From Argopecten irradians (taxonomy: Eukaryota; Mollusca; Bivalvia; Pectinida; Pectinidae): DNA of 64,000 nt. The position numbers were made by a program, and so were the translations under genes. This document shows positions 1 through 12,400 of the stretch, one piece after another (position 1 is the stretch's first letter; the number at the start of each line of letters is the position of its first letter). The stretch covers positions 13,897,544 to 13,961,543 of the forward strand of contig NC_091144.1 of assembly GCF_041381155.1 (NCBI RefSeq), given 5' to 3'. The notes beneath the pieces are model-generated. The model made no database searches, had not been told where the DNA came from, and saw nothing but the letters and a program-made list of their open reading frames with translations.

Positions 1-1392
1 TTCATCTGTTTATATGACTTAGCAAGACAATTAATTCATTATTATTTTGTGTTAAACAACAATGTACCGATGGTGTGAAGCCAGTATGTTCAGATCGAGC
101 AGAGTTGCATAGATATGAAGGCATTCACAATTACCAATTCTTAATGCAGGTAACTTTAAATAAAAAAGTATCATATTAAGAACGCTTTAAAATCATTGAA
201 ATACATCGTAAAACTCATCACAGCCATTCTAAATTGTAATATATTTTTACCCGGGGGAGACCCTCGGACCTCCTCAAACACCCAAATCTCGCGCCTTCAG
301 GCGCTCCCACATTCATCAAAATGCATAGTAAAATTCAAAATCGTAATGTATTTCCCGAGGGAGACCCCCGGACCCCTCAAACACCAAATTCTCGCGTCTT
401 TGGCGCTCGCAAAATTCATCAAAATGCATAATTAAACTCATCTTAGCCATTCTAAATCGTAATATTTTTTCTCGTAGGAGATTGTCGCCCCCCCCCCACC
501 CAAACACCAAAATATCGCACCTTCGGCGCTTGCATGGGCAATTTGCGTCATGTCCGTTTATCACTGTCTATAGTGTGTACATGATTCTACTTAACAATAT
601 ATGAAAAAAAGTTTATAAAGTATATATGGTTGTGTGTTGAATTATAAGTTGCGGGGGCGAGGAGCGGGTGGGGGGGGGTGGGGGTGGGTTTCGCAAATAT
701 GAGGACCTTTGCCCCCACCCCCCCCCCCCCACCCCCCTTACGTTTCCTCGCTTCTTTCTACGCCCAATGAGACGCTGTAAAAATGTGTAATTAACATCTA
801 TCTCCATTAGCCGTATTGAGATTTTCCAGCGACCGCCCCCGAAATATCACTCGGTTCGTCAATGCCGACAGATACCACTGTCTATAAGTGCCAATAGTTC
901 AAGGATTCTATGTTGTAATTTTGGAAACTTTTCTAATTTCAGGTTAATAAGATAACGTTTGTAGGAAGTCGAAAACCACCTAAAGAAATCGTTATGTAAA
1001 TCGTACATGATTTAGTAACTTCTTGAACAGTGAAAGTCAATACACATGAACTAGACTAACACAATATGTCAATGAAGGATTTCTACGTATTAATTTATTA
1101 TGTCTTACTCGGTTCATTTGTTTATATGACTTAGCAAGACAATTAATTCATTATTATTTTGTGTTACACACAACAATGTGCCGATGGTGTGAAGCCGGTA
1201 TGTTCAGGTCGAACAGAATTGTATAATGATATGAAGACATTCACAATTATCATTTCTAAATGCTGGTAACTTTCAATAAAAAAATATCATTTTAAGAACG
1301 CTTTAAAATCATTAAAATACATTGTAAAACTCATCACAGCCATTCTAAATCATAATATTTTTACCCGGGGTAGACCCTCGGACCCCCTCAAA

Positions 1393-1573
1393 GACGCATA
1401 TCAGTTTTTCAATTGTAACTTATATGCTCGGCAACGTATAGAGCTTTACAGAAATGATTACATACCACTCAGCCTACAAACCTTGTTGTTCGGTGATTCT
1501 AACTTAACATATAACGATAATGAATTTATTATTAATGAAACTCAAAAATACATTCTTGGTACAAAAAAGATTT

Positions 1574-1657
<84 letters not shown>

Positions 1658-1897
1658 CATGGAGTATGTAAGAAAAATGGAATTGTACTTTGTATGTTTA
1701 AAACTACTACGTTAATTATGTGTTTATATTTGAATTTGAGTATGCATAAGATTTCGTTTCTGAATAACATTTTAAGTCTGCCATCTTCAAATGTTGATTA
1801 TGTATATATGTAATATTGTTGGAGTGGGCTTGATATAAGTTGAATTAACTTGTGCCCAATCCTTGTGTTTCAATAAAATATGTTTAAACTAAACTAA
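1393..1897 (+). mobile_element. 5'-truncated LINE, 3' end only, with target-site duplication
   Basis: The first ~180 bp translate to the C-terminal tail typical of mollusc CR1-like LINE reverse transcriptase ORFs (around 'LFGDSNLTYNDNEFI' and 'KYILGTKKIL'). A long CT microsatellite and a 3' UTR follow, ending with 'caataaaatatg' and short AAACT repeats. The element is flanked by the 11-bp direct repeat 'accccctcaaa' (1382-1392 and 1898-1908), the signature of target-primed insertion. It splits a unit of the surrounding tandem repeat, so it arrived after that repeat. Confidence 0.85.
1577..1652. repeat. (CT)n microsatellite
   Basis: About 38 uninterrupted CT dinucleotides lie directly after the LINE coding remnant, within the inserted LINE 3' region. 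Confidence 0.98.
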
Positions 1898-2667
1898 ACC
1901 CCCTCAAACACCAAAATCTCGCGCCTTCGGGTGCTCCCATTCATCAAAATGCATCGTAAAACTCTAAATTGTAATATTTTCCCGGAGGAAACCCCCGGAC
2001 CCCTTGAACACCAAATTCTCGCGTCTTCGGCGCTCGCAAATTCATCAAAATACATCGTAAAACTCATATTAGCCATTCTAAATCGTAATTTTTCTCTCGT
2101 AGGAGACTCTCGGACCCCCCCAAACACCAAAATATCGCACCTTCGAAGCTCGCATGGCAATTTGCTTATTCATTAATTTCCTTTTAGCGACGCCACGTAC
2201 TGTCTATAAATGTGTACAAGGATTATATGAAAAAAAATATATAAAATTTATATGGTTGTGTGTTGAATTAAACAATTAATCTCCTCCTGTGGTTGCGGGG
2301 CGAGGAGGGGGGGGTCCAAATATTGTGATACGCTGTATATGTATCGGCTATTACACTTAATCAGGCCAATATAACCGATTAGATATAAGTGGTCTCTTAG
2401 TGGTGTTATTACATCTATATCCATTAGCCGAATGAGATTTTCAGCGACCCCAATTTCGAACTCGGTTCTTTCCGTTATAAACAGCCAATGCCGACAGATA
2501 CAGTTTCTTGTTGTGTTAAGCGATATTTTAACGTTGATAAACATTGCCAATATTTCAAATAAAATGTTGTATTTTTGAAAACTTTCTAATTTCAGGTATA
2601 AGAACGTTTGTAGGAAGTCGAAAACCCTATGGAATCTATGTAAATCTAATGATTTAGTAACTTTAAA

Positions 2668-3390
2668 AGTGTGTTTAACGCGTTAAAAGTGTGTTTATCG
2701 CGTTAAATTTTCTCGTTTCTGACATGAATGGCCTCCCATAGACTATACCACACTACGGGACCTATACCAAAGTATATTTCCCAGGGAATGAGCACGCGAC
2801 CAAATATATGACGTCATAATGAATGTCATCGTACTAAATCTATTATGGCCCTTTCCCTCGTGAACAGTTCTCTTATAGCGTTGTATAGTCGGAGACGAGG
2901 GGACTATACCTCGCCAGGCAACTATATTGGAGAACAGTACTAGTTCCGTCTGGAAAAGAGCCACAATAGAATAATAGTCATTCTCGATACACCAGGTGTT
3001 CCGATCACTTACGATTTCTTCAACCCTGGACTATCTCATATCAAAACTGGAGGCAACAGAACAGAACAGATAATTTAGTCCTTTAATGCACCGTAAAAAA
3101 GAGCCGTATAACGGTACACTTAGTTTGACTGTGGCATTGAAGTTGGGTGTCGCTTTCTTTGTAGTCTTCAAATGAAATTTTGCAGGCCTGTGATTGGTTC
3201 AGATTTGTTCACCTGAGCTTCCTTCATTTTTACCATGAGATAATCCAGGGGTAGTAGGGATAGTACGTGATCGTAACCCCTGGAGTATCGAGGGGTCAAA
3301 ATCCTGTAATCGCACTGATAACACTTAATTAGCAAATTGCGTCAATATTTGCATAGAACGATTCTTGAGCATACTTTTTTCACATTATTT
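2668..3390. other. Intergenic stretch, no feature recognised
   Basis: Mixed-composition sequence between the 1-kb repeat and the first minisatellite. It holds a direct repeat 'gcgttaaaagtgtgttta' around 2680-2700 but no splice-bounded exon or recognisable element. The short ORF on the minus strand at 2743-2964 shows no family resemblance. Confidence 0.4.
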
Positions 3391-3395
3391 ACTTG

Positions 3396-3640
3396 ATTTC
3401 TATTTCGTTTTTTACATGACTTCTATCTCTTTTTTACATGATCTCTATCTCTTTTTTTTTACATGATTTCTATCTCTTTATTTACATGGTTTCTATTTCT
3501 TTATTTACATGATTTTTATCTCTCTTTTTTTACATGATTTCTATCTCTTTATTTACATGATTTCTATCTCTCTGTTTTTACATTTACATGATTTCTATCT
3601 CTTTTATTTACATGATTTCTATCTCTTTTTAAACAGGTAA
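3396..3640. repeat. Minisatellite, ~22-bp unit
   Basis: About ten imperfect copies of a unit close to 'tttacatgatttctatctct' run through this block. Copies vary in the length of their T runs and between 'ctcttt' and 'ctttat' endings. Confidence 0.9.
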
Positions 3641-3654
3641 TAGATCAATATTAT

Positions 3655-4112
3655 TACTCCTACTTTTCCTGCATTTTTTCTATGTAAACTGTTACGTAAT
3701 TCCATTATTTTCTATATAAAACTGTTACGTATGCTCCAATTGATTTTTCTAATGTAAAATGCGTACGTTATTATCCAATATTTTTTATGTAAATCTGTTG
3801 TACGTATTCCAATATTTTCTATGTAAGACTGTTACGTATTTTACCATTTATATTTTCTATGTAATATGCGTTATGTATTCCACATATTTTCTATGTTAAA
3901 CACTGTTACGTATTCAATATTTTCTATGTAAACTGTTACGTAATTCCAATATTTTCTATGTAAACTGTTACGTATTCCAATATTTTCTATGTAAACTGTT
4001 ACGTATTCCAATATTTTCTATGTAAACTGTTACGTATTCCAATATTTTCTATGTAAACTGTTACGTATTCCAATATTTTCTATGTAAACTGTTACGTATT
4101 CCAATATTTTCC
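3655..4112. repeat. Minisatellite, 31-bp unit
   Basis: The unit contains 'caatattttctatgtaaact' followed by 'gttacgtattc'. Left-hand copies are diverged and of variable length, while the last six or so (about 3905-4112) are nearly identical. This polarity suggests recent expansion at the right end. Confidence 0.92.
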
Positions 4113-5425
4113 TCAGTTCTAACGTCATCTATGTCTTACATATATCAACTTTTTAGGAATGGATTTATTAACAATATCAAAAAGGTTTGTAAAATTTATG
4201 CAAACTTCATCAATACTACTTGATTTCATAAATATTTCGTTCCAGCAGACAAAATTAATTAATTAAAATCAGTTTGTGTATACATTGTATCTCCATATTC
4301 ATTTAATTCATTCATTTAATTCATTTCTTTTACATGTATTTGCATTTTTACATCCACAAACAAGGATCGATAGCAAATCATAAAGTTAACATTACATGTA
4401 TAACACAATAATAACATATTTCACGTGCATATGTACTAACGTGTATAACCGGTTTACTTGTTGTGTCAGCAGTCTTCATGCTTAAGCAGTGTCCTGCGAA
4501 TGTGTCACGTGACTTGTGTACCTGTTCGTGCACCTGTACGTTCTTTATGTTCGAATTCACGCACTGGACAGAGACGGGTGGACATCGTTATTCATTGCTA
4601 TCTACATGTATTTACCACACTTAGACAGATTAAAGTGGCGGACACGTTCTCTTGAAACGTAAGTTAATTGAGTAATATCTAAATTATTCTTTTTATTCAT
4701 ATTTGTTGATCTCAACTTGTATTTTTGGGGGGATATCGGTGTATTTGAATGACCTGCAAAATGTTGGCGTGTTCCGCGTCACAGGACACGAATTTCTAAG
4801 TTCACCAGCATTTATATATTTTATTTCTGCACCACAGGGACTTGACTTATAACGTAGGTTGTGAGAAAGTTCTGCTGTGTATTGTACTATATAATATCAA
4901 CGGCTCAGAGATGTACACCTGCCTCTAAAAAAGTCGCCCGAATATTGATATATTTACATATTTAATACCAATATATTCTCTAAATAATAAGTTGTGATTT
5001 TTCCATGTCGGAAATTTATTTAAGAAATATATTGGAATATTGGTATATAAATACTGTACATGATTTATCAATGTTTGACGGAATACGGGCGAGACTTTGT
5101 ATGAGGCAATCGTGTCCGTTGAAAATTGAGTACCTCTTCCAACGCGAGCCGTTGGTTCCAATTGTCCTTTTATATAGTATATATTTAGTACACATGTATA
5201 TACACAGCCAGACTATCATTTCTCACAAATTCTCCCTACGTTACAAGTCCCTTGTGATTTCTACCATCGTGTTGCGTCCGTGTTATTGCACTCTCACTAC
5301 ATTCTATAATATGGTTGGTGTTTGTATTTTATAAATGTATACGGTATGAAGATAACCACTCTCTGGCCGAGCTTGAACTGTTATAACCATGGTATGATTA
5401 TATATAATAATTTGGCGAGAAAGTA
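4113..5425. other. Intergenic stretch, no gene recognised
   Basis: AT-rich DNA upstream of the orphan gene. Several short overlapping ORFs occur on both strands at 4378-4655 and 4925-5334, none resembling a known family. A donor-like 'gaaacgtaagt' near 4656 could end an untranslated exon, but nothing else supports one. Confidence 0.35.
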
Positions 5426-5427
5426 AT

Positions 5428-5630
5428 GCCCACAATGTTGTTCAACGTTGAAAAAATTCTCTTATGGAGTCAACCTTTCAACGGGGTCCTATATTTTCAA
5501 AGGAAAAATGTCGGTGTGAAAAGTGCGCTTAATGTTCAGTTTTCAACGGTTTTTGAGGTCATTTTTCAACGTTGAAAAACCGAGGTCAGTTTTCAACGGG
5601 GTTCCATTTTCAACGTTACACCGGCACGAT
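5428..5630. repeat. Cluster of palindromic CAACGTTG motifs
   Basis: The words 'tttcaacg' and its complement recur at least seven times in 200 bp. They include an extended palindrome 'tttttcaacgttgaaaaa' near 5563-5580, itself flanked by inverted 'ggttttt'/'aaaaacc' and direct 'gttttcaacgg' copies. It looks like an old inverted-repeat element or nested palindrome rather than coding sequence. Confidence 0.6.
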
Positions 5631-5934
5631 TTTACGTACATGTATTGTATATTATAGATTTACACCGTTAGAAATTCGAGCCAGGTCCCTTTGATTCGAA
5701 TAATGATATAGATTGCATAAGTTGTGTCTGTTAGAAGATTGACCAGGGGTTAACAGCCCCAATAGGAAGTACAAGTAATGCATATGATGACCAGACATCG
5801 ACTACGGAAAGATTCGCTCTAATCACATTGTTGAAAGTAAATTATACTTATACAGTAGAGTAAATAAACTTAAAAAAAAAAGTAAAAAAGTGCAATCAAA
5901 ATAAAATGTCATGACTAGAGCGCAAGATTTGAGA

Positions 5935-6070
5935 AAAATAATGTCACTACTTCTGTCGGGGATCGAACTCAGGACCTCTATGATACTAGTCTGACACTCA
6001 ACCGATCGAGCTAAAGATACATCATTAATACTTGTTTGGTATATTGCGACTAGTATCCACCACAGTTACA
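5935..6070 (-). mobile_element. tRNA-like short element (family B, copy 1)
   Basis: Read on the minus strand it has an A-box-like 'ctttagctcgatcggttgag' and a B-box-like 'gagttcgatcccc' at tRNA spacing, then a tail ending in GTTACA at 6070 on the plus strand. A closer-to-intact relative lies at 30182-30341. No proper acceptor stem is seen, so this is a SINE or MITE-like element rather than a tRNA gene. Confidence 0.7.
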
Positions 6071-6408
6071 CATTTAAAGACAGTAATAGTAACCCATGGA
6101 ATATCGAGAATGGGTGTCCTTAACTATTTAAATACGTTCATTAGGGATATGGGACATGTTAGGGGATCTAAATTTATATTTAAAAATGTTCTAAACTAAT
6201 TCTCGTGTCCCTGTGAGATCCCCGTGATGTGGTGAGTTGACCACTTTTCACTAGCCGGTCGTAGTATCCTATTGGCTGGATTAAATATGTTGGTCACGTG
6301 GCACGAGGACTATTGTTGGTTCTGAAATTGGCGCCAGATCTCTGCCCACTTCTCAGATTTTCTCTGACGATACTGCACGCTCTTTGCTATACCTATCCAA
6401 GATTCATC

Positions 6409-9400
6409 ATGGAACTCTTCGTTGCGCTCTTCCTGGCATTGGAGGTGATCCTTCAGTGTCTAGGCAAGTTTGTGTACTGTGGTAAGGTATGTAACGTTCG
6501 TTTTTATTCCTAGTCCAGACTAAAGTTAGTTTTAAGTTATTTTCTGACTATAAACATATTTTGTTATCTGTACAAGAACAATAGGAACAAGTTATTTCAA
6601 CTTATGAAGCCTTCTCATATCAACATGTTTATATGATTTTAACATTTCAAATATGTAAGTACTGTTGGTAATACTGACGAGTTTCTTAATAATTCTTCTG
6701 TTTTATCTGATTTTGATAACTCGAGTGTCTAATGAGTTGGATTCCCCTATGACAAATACAGTACTGAAGTTAGATATATATATAATGATGTATAACAAAG
6801 TGCTTAAGTATGTAACCCACCCGGAGTTTACAATCTTCTAAATGATTTTTTTTTGTTAAACAAGGGGCCTTTACTTTACTCCAATTCTATCAAAACTTTT
6901 CAGTGCTATTTTTGATTCTGGTTCGGTTTGGACTACAGGTATCATTTTACCATTATTAAAATGCAAATGACACCTACCGTAACTATAGAGGAATTACATT
7001 AGTAACTATTTACTTCTGTTTTAAATAATAGACTTTTAAAATGGTCGAGTAATTATAATATTACTTACAACCAGTTTGGGTTTCAGTCTGGTTTTGGAAC
7101 AAGTGATACTATTTTGCCTTACATGGTATTATCCAAAAATGTTGTCTGCGTAAGCTGTACTGTTGTTTCATTGATTACCGTAAGGATTTTGATAGAATAT
7201 TGAGAAATTATTTTTAAAACTGTAAAAAAAGAATTCATCAGGTTGGGGACCATCCCGTATATGCAGGATAGTCCTGCATTTGAGTAATAGTCCTGTATTT
7301 GAGGGATAAATTTATTTTCTATGTTGAAAAGTTATTTTCTGACTATAAACATATTTTGTTATCTGTACAAGAACAATAGGAACAAGTTATTTCAACTGAT
7401 GAAGCCTTCTCATATCAACATGTTTATATGATTTTGAACATTTCAAATATGTAAGTACTGTTGGTAATACTGACGAGTTTCTTAATAATTCTTCTGTTTT
7501 ATCTGATTTTGATAACTCGAGTGTCTAATGAGTTGGATTCCCCTATGACAAATACAGTACTGAAGTTAGATATATATATAATGAGTGATGTATAACAAAG
7601 TGCTTAAGTATGTAACCCACCCGGAGTTTACAATCTTCTAAATGATTTTTTTTTGTTAAACAAGGGGCCTTTACTTTACTCCAATTCTATCAAAACTTTT
7701 CAGTGCTATTTTTGATTCTGGTTCGGTTTGGACTACAGGTATCATTTTACCATTATCAAAATGCAAATGACACCTACCGTAACTATAGAGGGATTACATT
7801 AGTAACTATTTACTTCTGTTTTAAATAATAGACTTTTAAAATGGTCGAGTAATTATAATATTACTTACAACCAGTTTGGGTTTAAGTCTGGTTTTGGAAC
7901 AAGTGATACTATTTTGCCTTACATGGTATTACCCAAAAATGTTGTCTGCGTAAGCTGTACTGTTGTTTCATTGATTACCGTAAGGATTTTGATAGAATAT
8001 TGAGAAATTACTTTTAAAACTGTAAAAAAAGAATTCATTGGAAATTACTCAATACCATGAGATCAAATATATGATGGGTTAAAATTATGTGGTTTGTTTA
8101 CATCTTCTCAAGGCCTGTTGCAAGGGGAGGTGTTATCTCACTTTCTTTTTTGTATCTATAACCAGTATGTTAATGATTTCGAAAATGAACTGATTGATAC
8201 CTCTTGTGATGCTATATTCTTAAATATTTCTTTTTTTTTGTACGACGATGACACTACTCTTTTGCAGAATCTTCATCTGGCCTGCAGAAAATGTTAAATT
8301 CCTTAAAATATTAGTGATAATTGGCACCGATAATAGCACACAAAAACAAAAATCATCGTATTCTGAAATGGTGGTAGATTCTGCTCTATATATGAAACTC
8401 TGTTGACACAGTATTACACATATATATATATATATATATAGAGAGAGAAACATGTCTATAGAGCTAAACGCCTGTAGTGCATGTAATATGTTTTTTCCTA
8501 TATAAACTAAAGTAAACTTGACCCCTCCCCAGGGGGTAACGTGATATATAATTCAAAATTTTTATAAAACACCTTAAGACCTTTCTATCTATCATTATTT
8601 GATTCTACTATTTCCAGAATTTTAGAAAAAAAATAATGTTTAGCCTATTTGACCCTTTTTTAGCCCCGCCCTTCTGCCCCCAGGGGGTCGGCCTGGACCA
8701 ATATGGATATGATGTTAAAATGCTATCTCAGGCTAATAATTCTCACCAAGTTTGACTCGTTTCCAATGAAAATTGAGCAAAAAATGCTCATAAAAGTGTT
8801 TTCCCCATATAACTTATAGTAAACTTGACCCCCTCCCCAGGGGGAAACGTGAGACCCCAGGGTCATATAATTCACATTTTTTTGTAAAGGACCTTAAGAC
8901 CTTTCTGTTTATGAAAAGTATTTGATTCTACCATTTTCAGAATTTCGGAAGATTTTTGAAGTTTTAGCCTATTTGACCCCTTTTGACCCCGCCCCTAAGG
9001 CCCCTGTGGGTCAGTCATAGAAAATTTGTTAATATGATTAAATGGCCATCTCATACTGATAATTCTGACAACATTTGACTCATTTCCTATTATAAATGAC
9101 CAAATAATGCTCAAAAATGTGTTTCCCCAATATAAACTATAGTAAACTTAATCTCCTCCCCAGGGGGAAACTAGAGACCCCAGGGTCATATAATTCACAA
9201 TTTTTGTAAAGGACCTTAAGACCTTTCTATCTACATGTGCATGAAGAGTATTTGATTCTACCACATCTGTGAGTAGAGAAGAAGATTTTTGAAATTTTAC
9301 TCAATTTTATCCCTTTTGGCCCCTTCCAACATCCCCCTGGGGGGTGGGGACCATATAGTTCACAATTTTGATTGATCGTATGCCTTAGAAGGTTTGTGCA

Positions 9401-12400
9401 AAATTTCATTGAAATTGCTTCAGCAGTTTTGGAGAAGAAGTCGAAAATGTAAATTGTTTACGGACATACGACGCACGACGGACGACGACGGACAAAAGGC
9501 GATTGTGGTCACTTGAGACTTCGTCTCAGGTGACCTAAAAACATACGGACTTCTCCGGGTTTATGTAATGATAATTTGTTTGCAATAATATCCCCACCGG
9601 TACCCCTTACACACATAAAATCTTCAACAGCAAGTAACCAGTCAACACACGTAAATCGTTTTGGCCAGCCAATAAAAGTGAACAGATTATTTAAAATGTA
9701 ATGATAATTTGTTTGTAATATCCCTATCGGTACCCCTTCACACATGAAATCTTCAACAGCAAGTACCAATCAACTCACGTAAATCGTTTTGGCCAGCCAA
9801 TTAAAGTGAACAGACTATTTATAACCATGAGAAATCCAAACAAAATGGCAGGCAAAGCGACCGAATATAATAGCTACCATCCTGGGATGGTAGCAAAAAT
9901 GCTCATGGATTAGTCTAATGTTCCATGGCGCACGTATTGTTTAGGGCGAGCGTATGCGCGTACTCTCGACCTTTCGTTTTCCTTGTCGGGTGAGTAGTCT
10001 CTGTACATCCGCTATATATGCGCAGGTTCCAACTGCGCACGTGATACCGGAAGTCACTGTCTTATACCATTTAATAGTTTTCGTCGTGATTTAGTGACAC
10101 TAACCTTTCAAAAATGAAATATATCTTTCAGCGATATTCTTCTGTAAATTAACACAGTGACATTAAACAGTGCTAAACACATTCGTTTTGTGTAAACTTC
10201 AAGCGGCGTATCATACAAACTCTTGCATCGGTCACGATATTCTAAGCATCTGATCGACTTTGGATACCTCCGGAACAATACAATGCGAATCAGGTTAATG
10301 AAGTCAATAAAAAAAAGTAATAACTTTTAGTACCGGCCAAAAAAATTAATTTATTTCACATCATCCTAGGCTCTAGGTATACAATTATACGTTGTACTAT
10401 CGCTTACTAACCCCAGTGACCATAAACCGTATTTACTACGGTTCTAATAAATATTTATTAAATCACCCAGCCTTGCGTAAGAGAAACAGAATAAAAACAT
10501 TATACAATATCAGTCCGGGTACCTGAGCTTTAGATCTAATGTACCCAGAAAGGCATTCAATCATGACACAGGTACATGTAATTCACAACGTGCACAGAGA
10601 CTGGACAGTGCTGTATGTAGCGGACGACTATTTTGAACAGCGAAACAAGTCTATCGTGTCAATATCAATAAGATAAAAAAACTATGTAACAAAGAACACA
10701 ATTAACAAAGTTCAAAGTAATTTCATATTTATAGTTTTGATGACGTAATTTAAAGGATACTATTTATTACAATACATCAAGGACATAAACCATCTCCCAA
10801 GGATAATGAGCGATAGTGCTACGTACGTACACCTGTTGTCGAGGATGATTTCATATGGAGTTGTGAGTATATATGTATGTATATCGGCGGGTTATTTACA
10901 AATTAGATGTTAGTTTTGTACGTGCAAACTATCTCACCGCAGAAGCCTTATACATGTAGATGCATATCGTTCTGGAAATTAAGATTTTTAGTAGTTAGCG
11001 AGCACTTAATGTCTAACAGACATATTTCTAGTTTTAACAAATTTTCTCAAATTAAGGGGAAATCCCAAAACATAACCGAACATTCCTAAAATTGTACAAA
11101 ATAGCTATTATACCCCCTCCACACACACACCCTCGTAAAAAGCGACCCCTTCCCACTTCGTACAAGTAATTTCCCCACAGTACCGCCTACACCCGGTTTT
11201 ATACAATATATGGAATAGGCTTATATCAGTATACATAAACTGTACTACTCCGCTAAACCTGCGTATGCTTTGGTTTTTTCCGAATATATAAAATAAAAAG
11301 CCTAATAATATAGAATGGTTTAATGGATTAACATTATACCTGATAAATTTGTAATTCTCTCTTATAAATCTGTAGAATATTGTGTATCGTGTGGCTTTAT
11401 TTGTTTACTGAACTTCTGTCGTTCTTGTTCTTTGCAGGTTGTGTTTTACACTTCCTTCCGCAGTTTGGTTGACCGCGTTGTGACTTCGCTCGCAGTGGTG
11501 GTTAGCCATGGTCTTTCTCTGGCGGAGGCTGTGGTAAGATTTTCCCATGAAGTTATATTTTAACTCTAACTATAGAATACGTTATTCACTCCAGTAAAAA
11601 AAACTTTCTTTGCTGCATTATTGTAGCTCAAAAGACTTCCAGACAGATAATAGTGTCGTGTTTGAAGCATAGACAGGCTGGGCACTATATTCGTTGTTTT
11701 TCTCTGTATAATATGAACGCCAGTTTCGGACTAGTCTGATTAAAATACAGATCCTTTGAGAACCTTGCGGTAGATAAGCTTTTGGCTAAGTATGTTATTA
11801 TCTTTAATAATTTTAAAAAAATAATTATCATCATCCTTTTAAGTACTCCATCTGATAATGGATCTGGCAACATCCCATGTGAGTTTCTTATTATGTGTTT
11901 CATTTACCTTATAAACATATTTTCATATACGTCCTTGATATATACTGAATATAAAGAAATTTTGATATTACTCAATCATAAATTCATGCAAATTAAATAA
12001 GGGGAGGTAACTCCTATACAAAGAAAATTACATAAGGGAGGTAACCCGTACAGATAATTGTATTCTTTCATATTGAGGAAACATTAATACACTTATGATG
12101 TTGTTTACAGTATATTATGTTAATTTCAGACATTAAACAGAAATGATATTTTCCAACAAATCTTTTTCTTCATGTATCTAAATGTATCAGTAATTTTCAG
12201 TTTCCATGTTTAATCAGAAATATTGTGTTTATACAAGACGAGAAATGTTGGACATACTTTCATTCGAAAAATAAATGACAGAGTGTTTCAACATTTTCAG
12301 TGACATTTTCCGTCAGATTTATTCATTAAATGTAATTTTGTTTCAGTAAAATGATTCTATGTAAAAAAATCCACTCAAATCGTTTTGATATTTTGTGGGA

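Larger units (their letters stand above)
1..2667. repeat. Tandem duplication of a ~1-kb dispersed repeat
   Basis: Two head-to-tail copies are visible: about 1-1020, and about 1108-2667 once a 505-bp LINE is removed. Both begin with the same AT-rich segment containing 'gacttagcaagacaattaat' and end with 'ggaagtcgaaaacc' followed by 'gatttagtaact'. Inside each copy are roughly 110-bp sub-repeats carrying 'agccattctaaat', a C-rich 'gaccctcggaccccc' run and 'ctcgcgccttcggcgctc'. A reverse-complement copy sits at 24600-25320. The first copy also holds facing G and C runs (about 659-735). Short ORFs here are not protein-like, so I see no host gene. Confidence 0.85.

Noticed and set aside
613..807. 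ORF with Pro-rich stretch over C-rich runs
   Set aside because: Produced by the poly-C/poly-G segment of the dispersed repeat, also present in reverse at 24600.
3396..4112. CRISPR-like array
   Set aside because: Units are directly contiguous without unique spacers, and the DNA is clearly eukaryotic; plain minisatellites.
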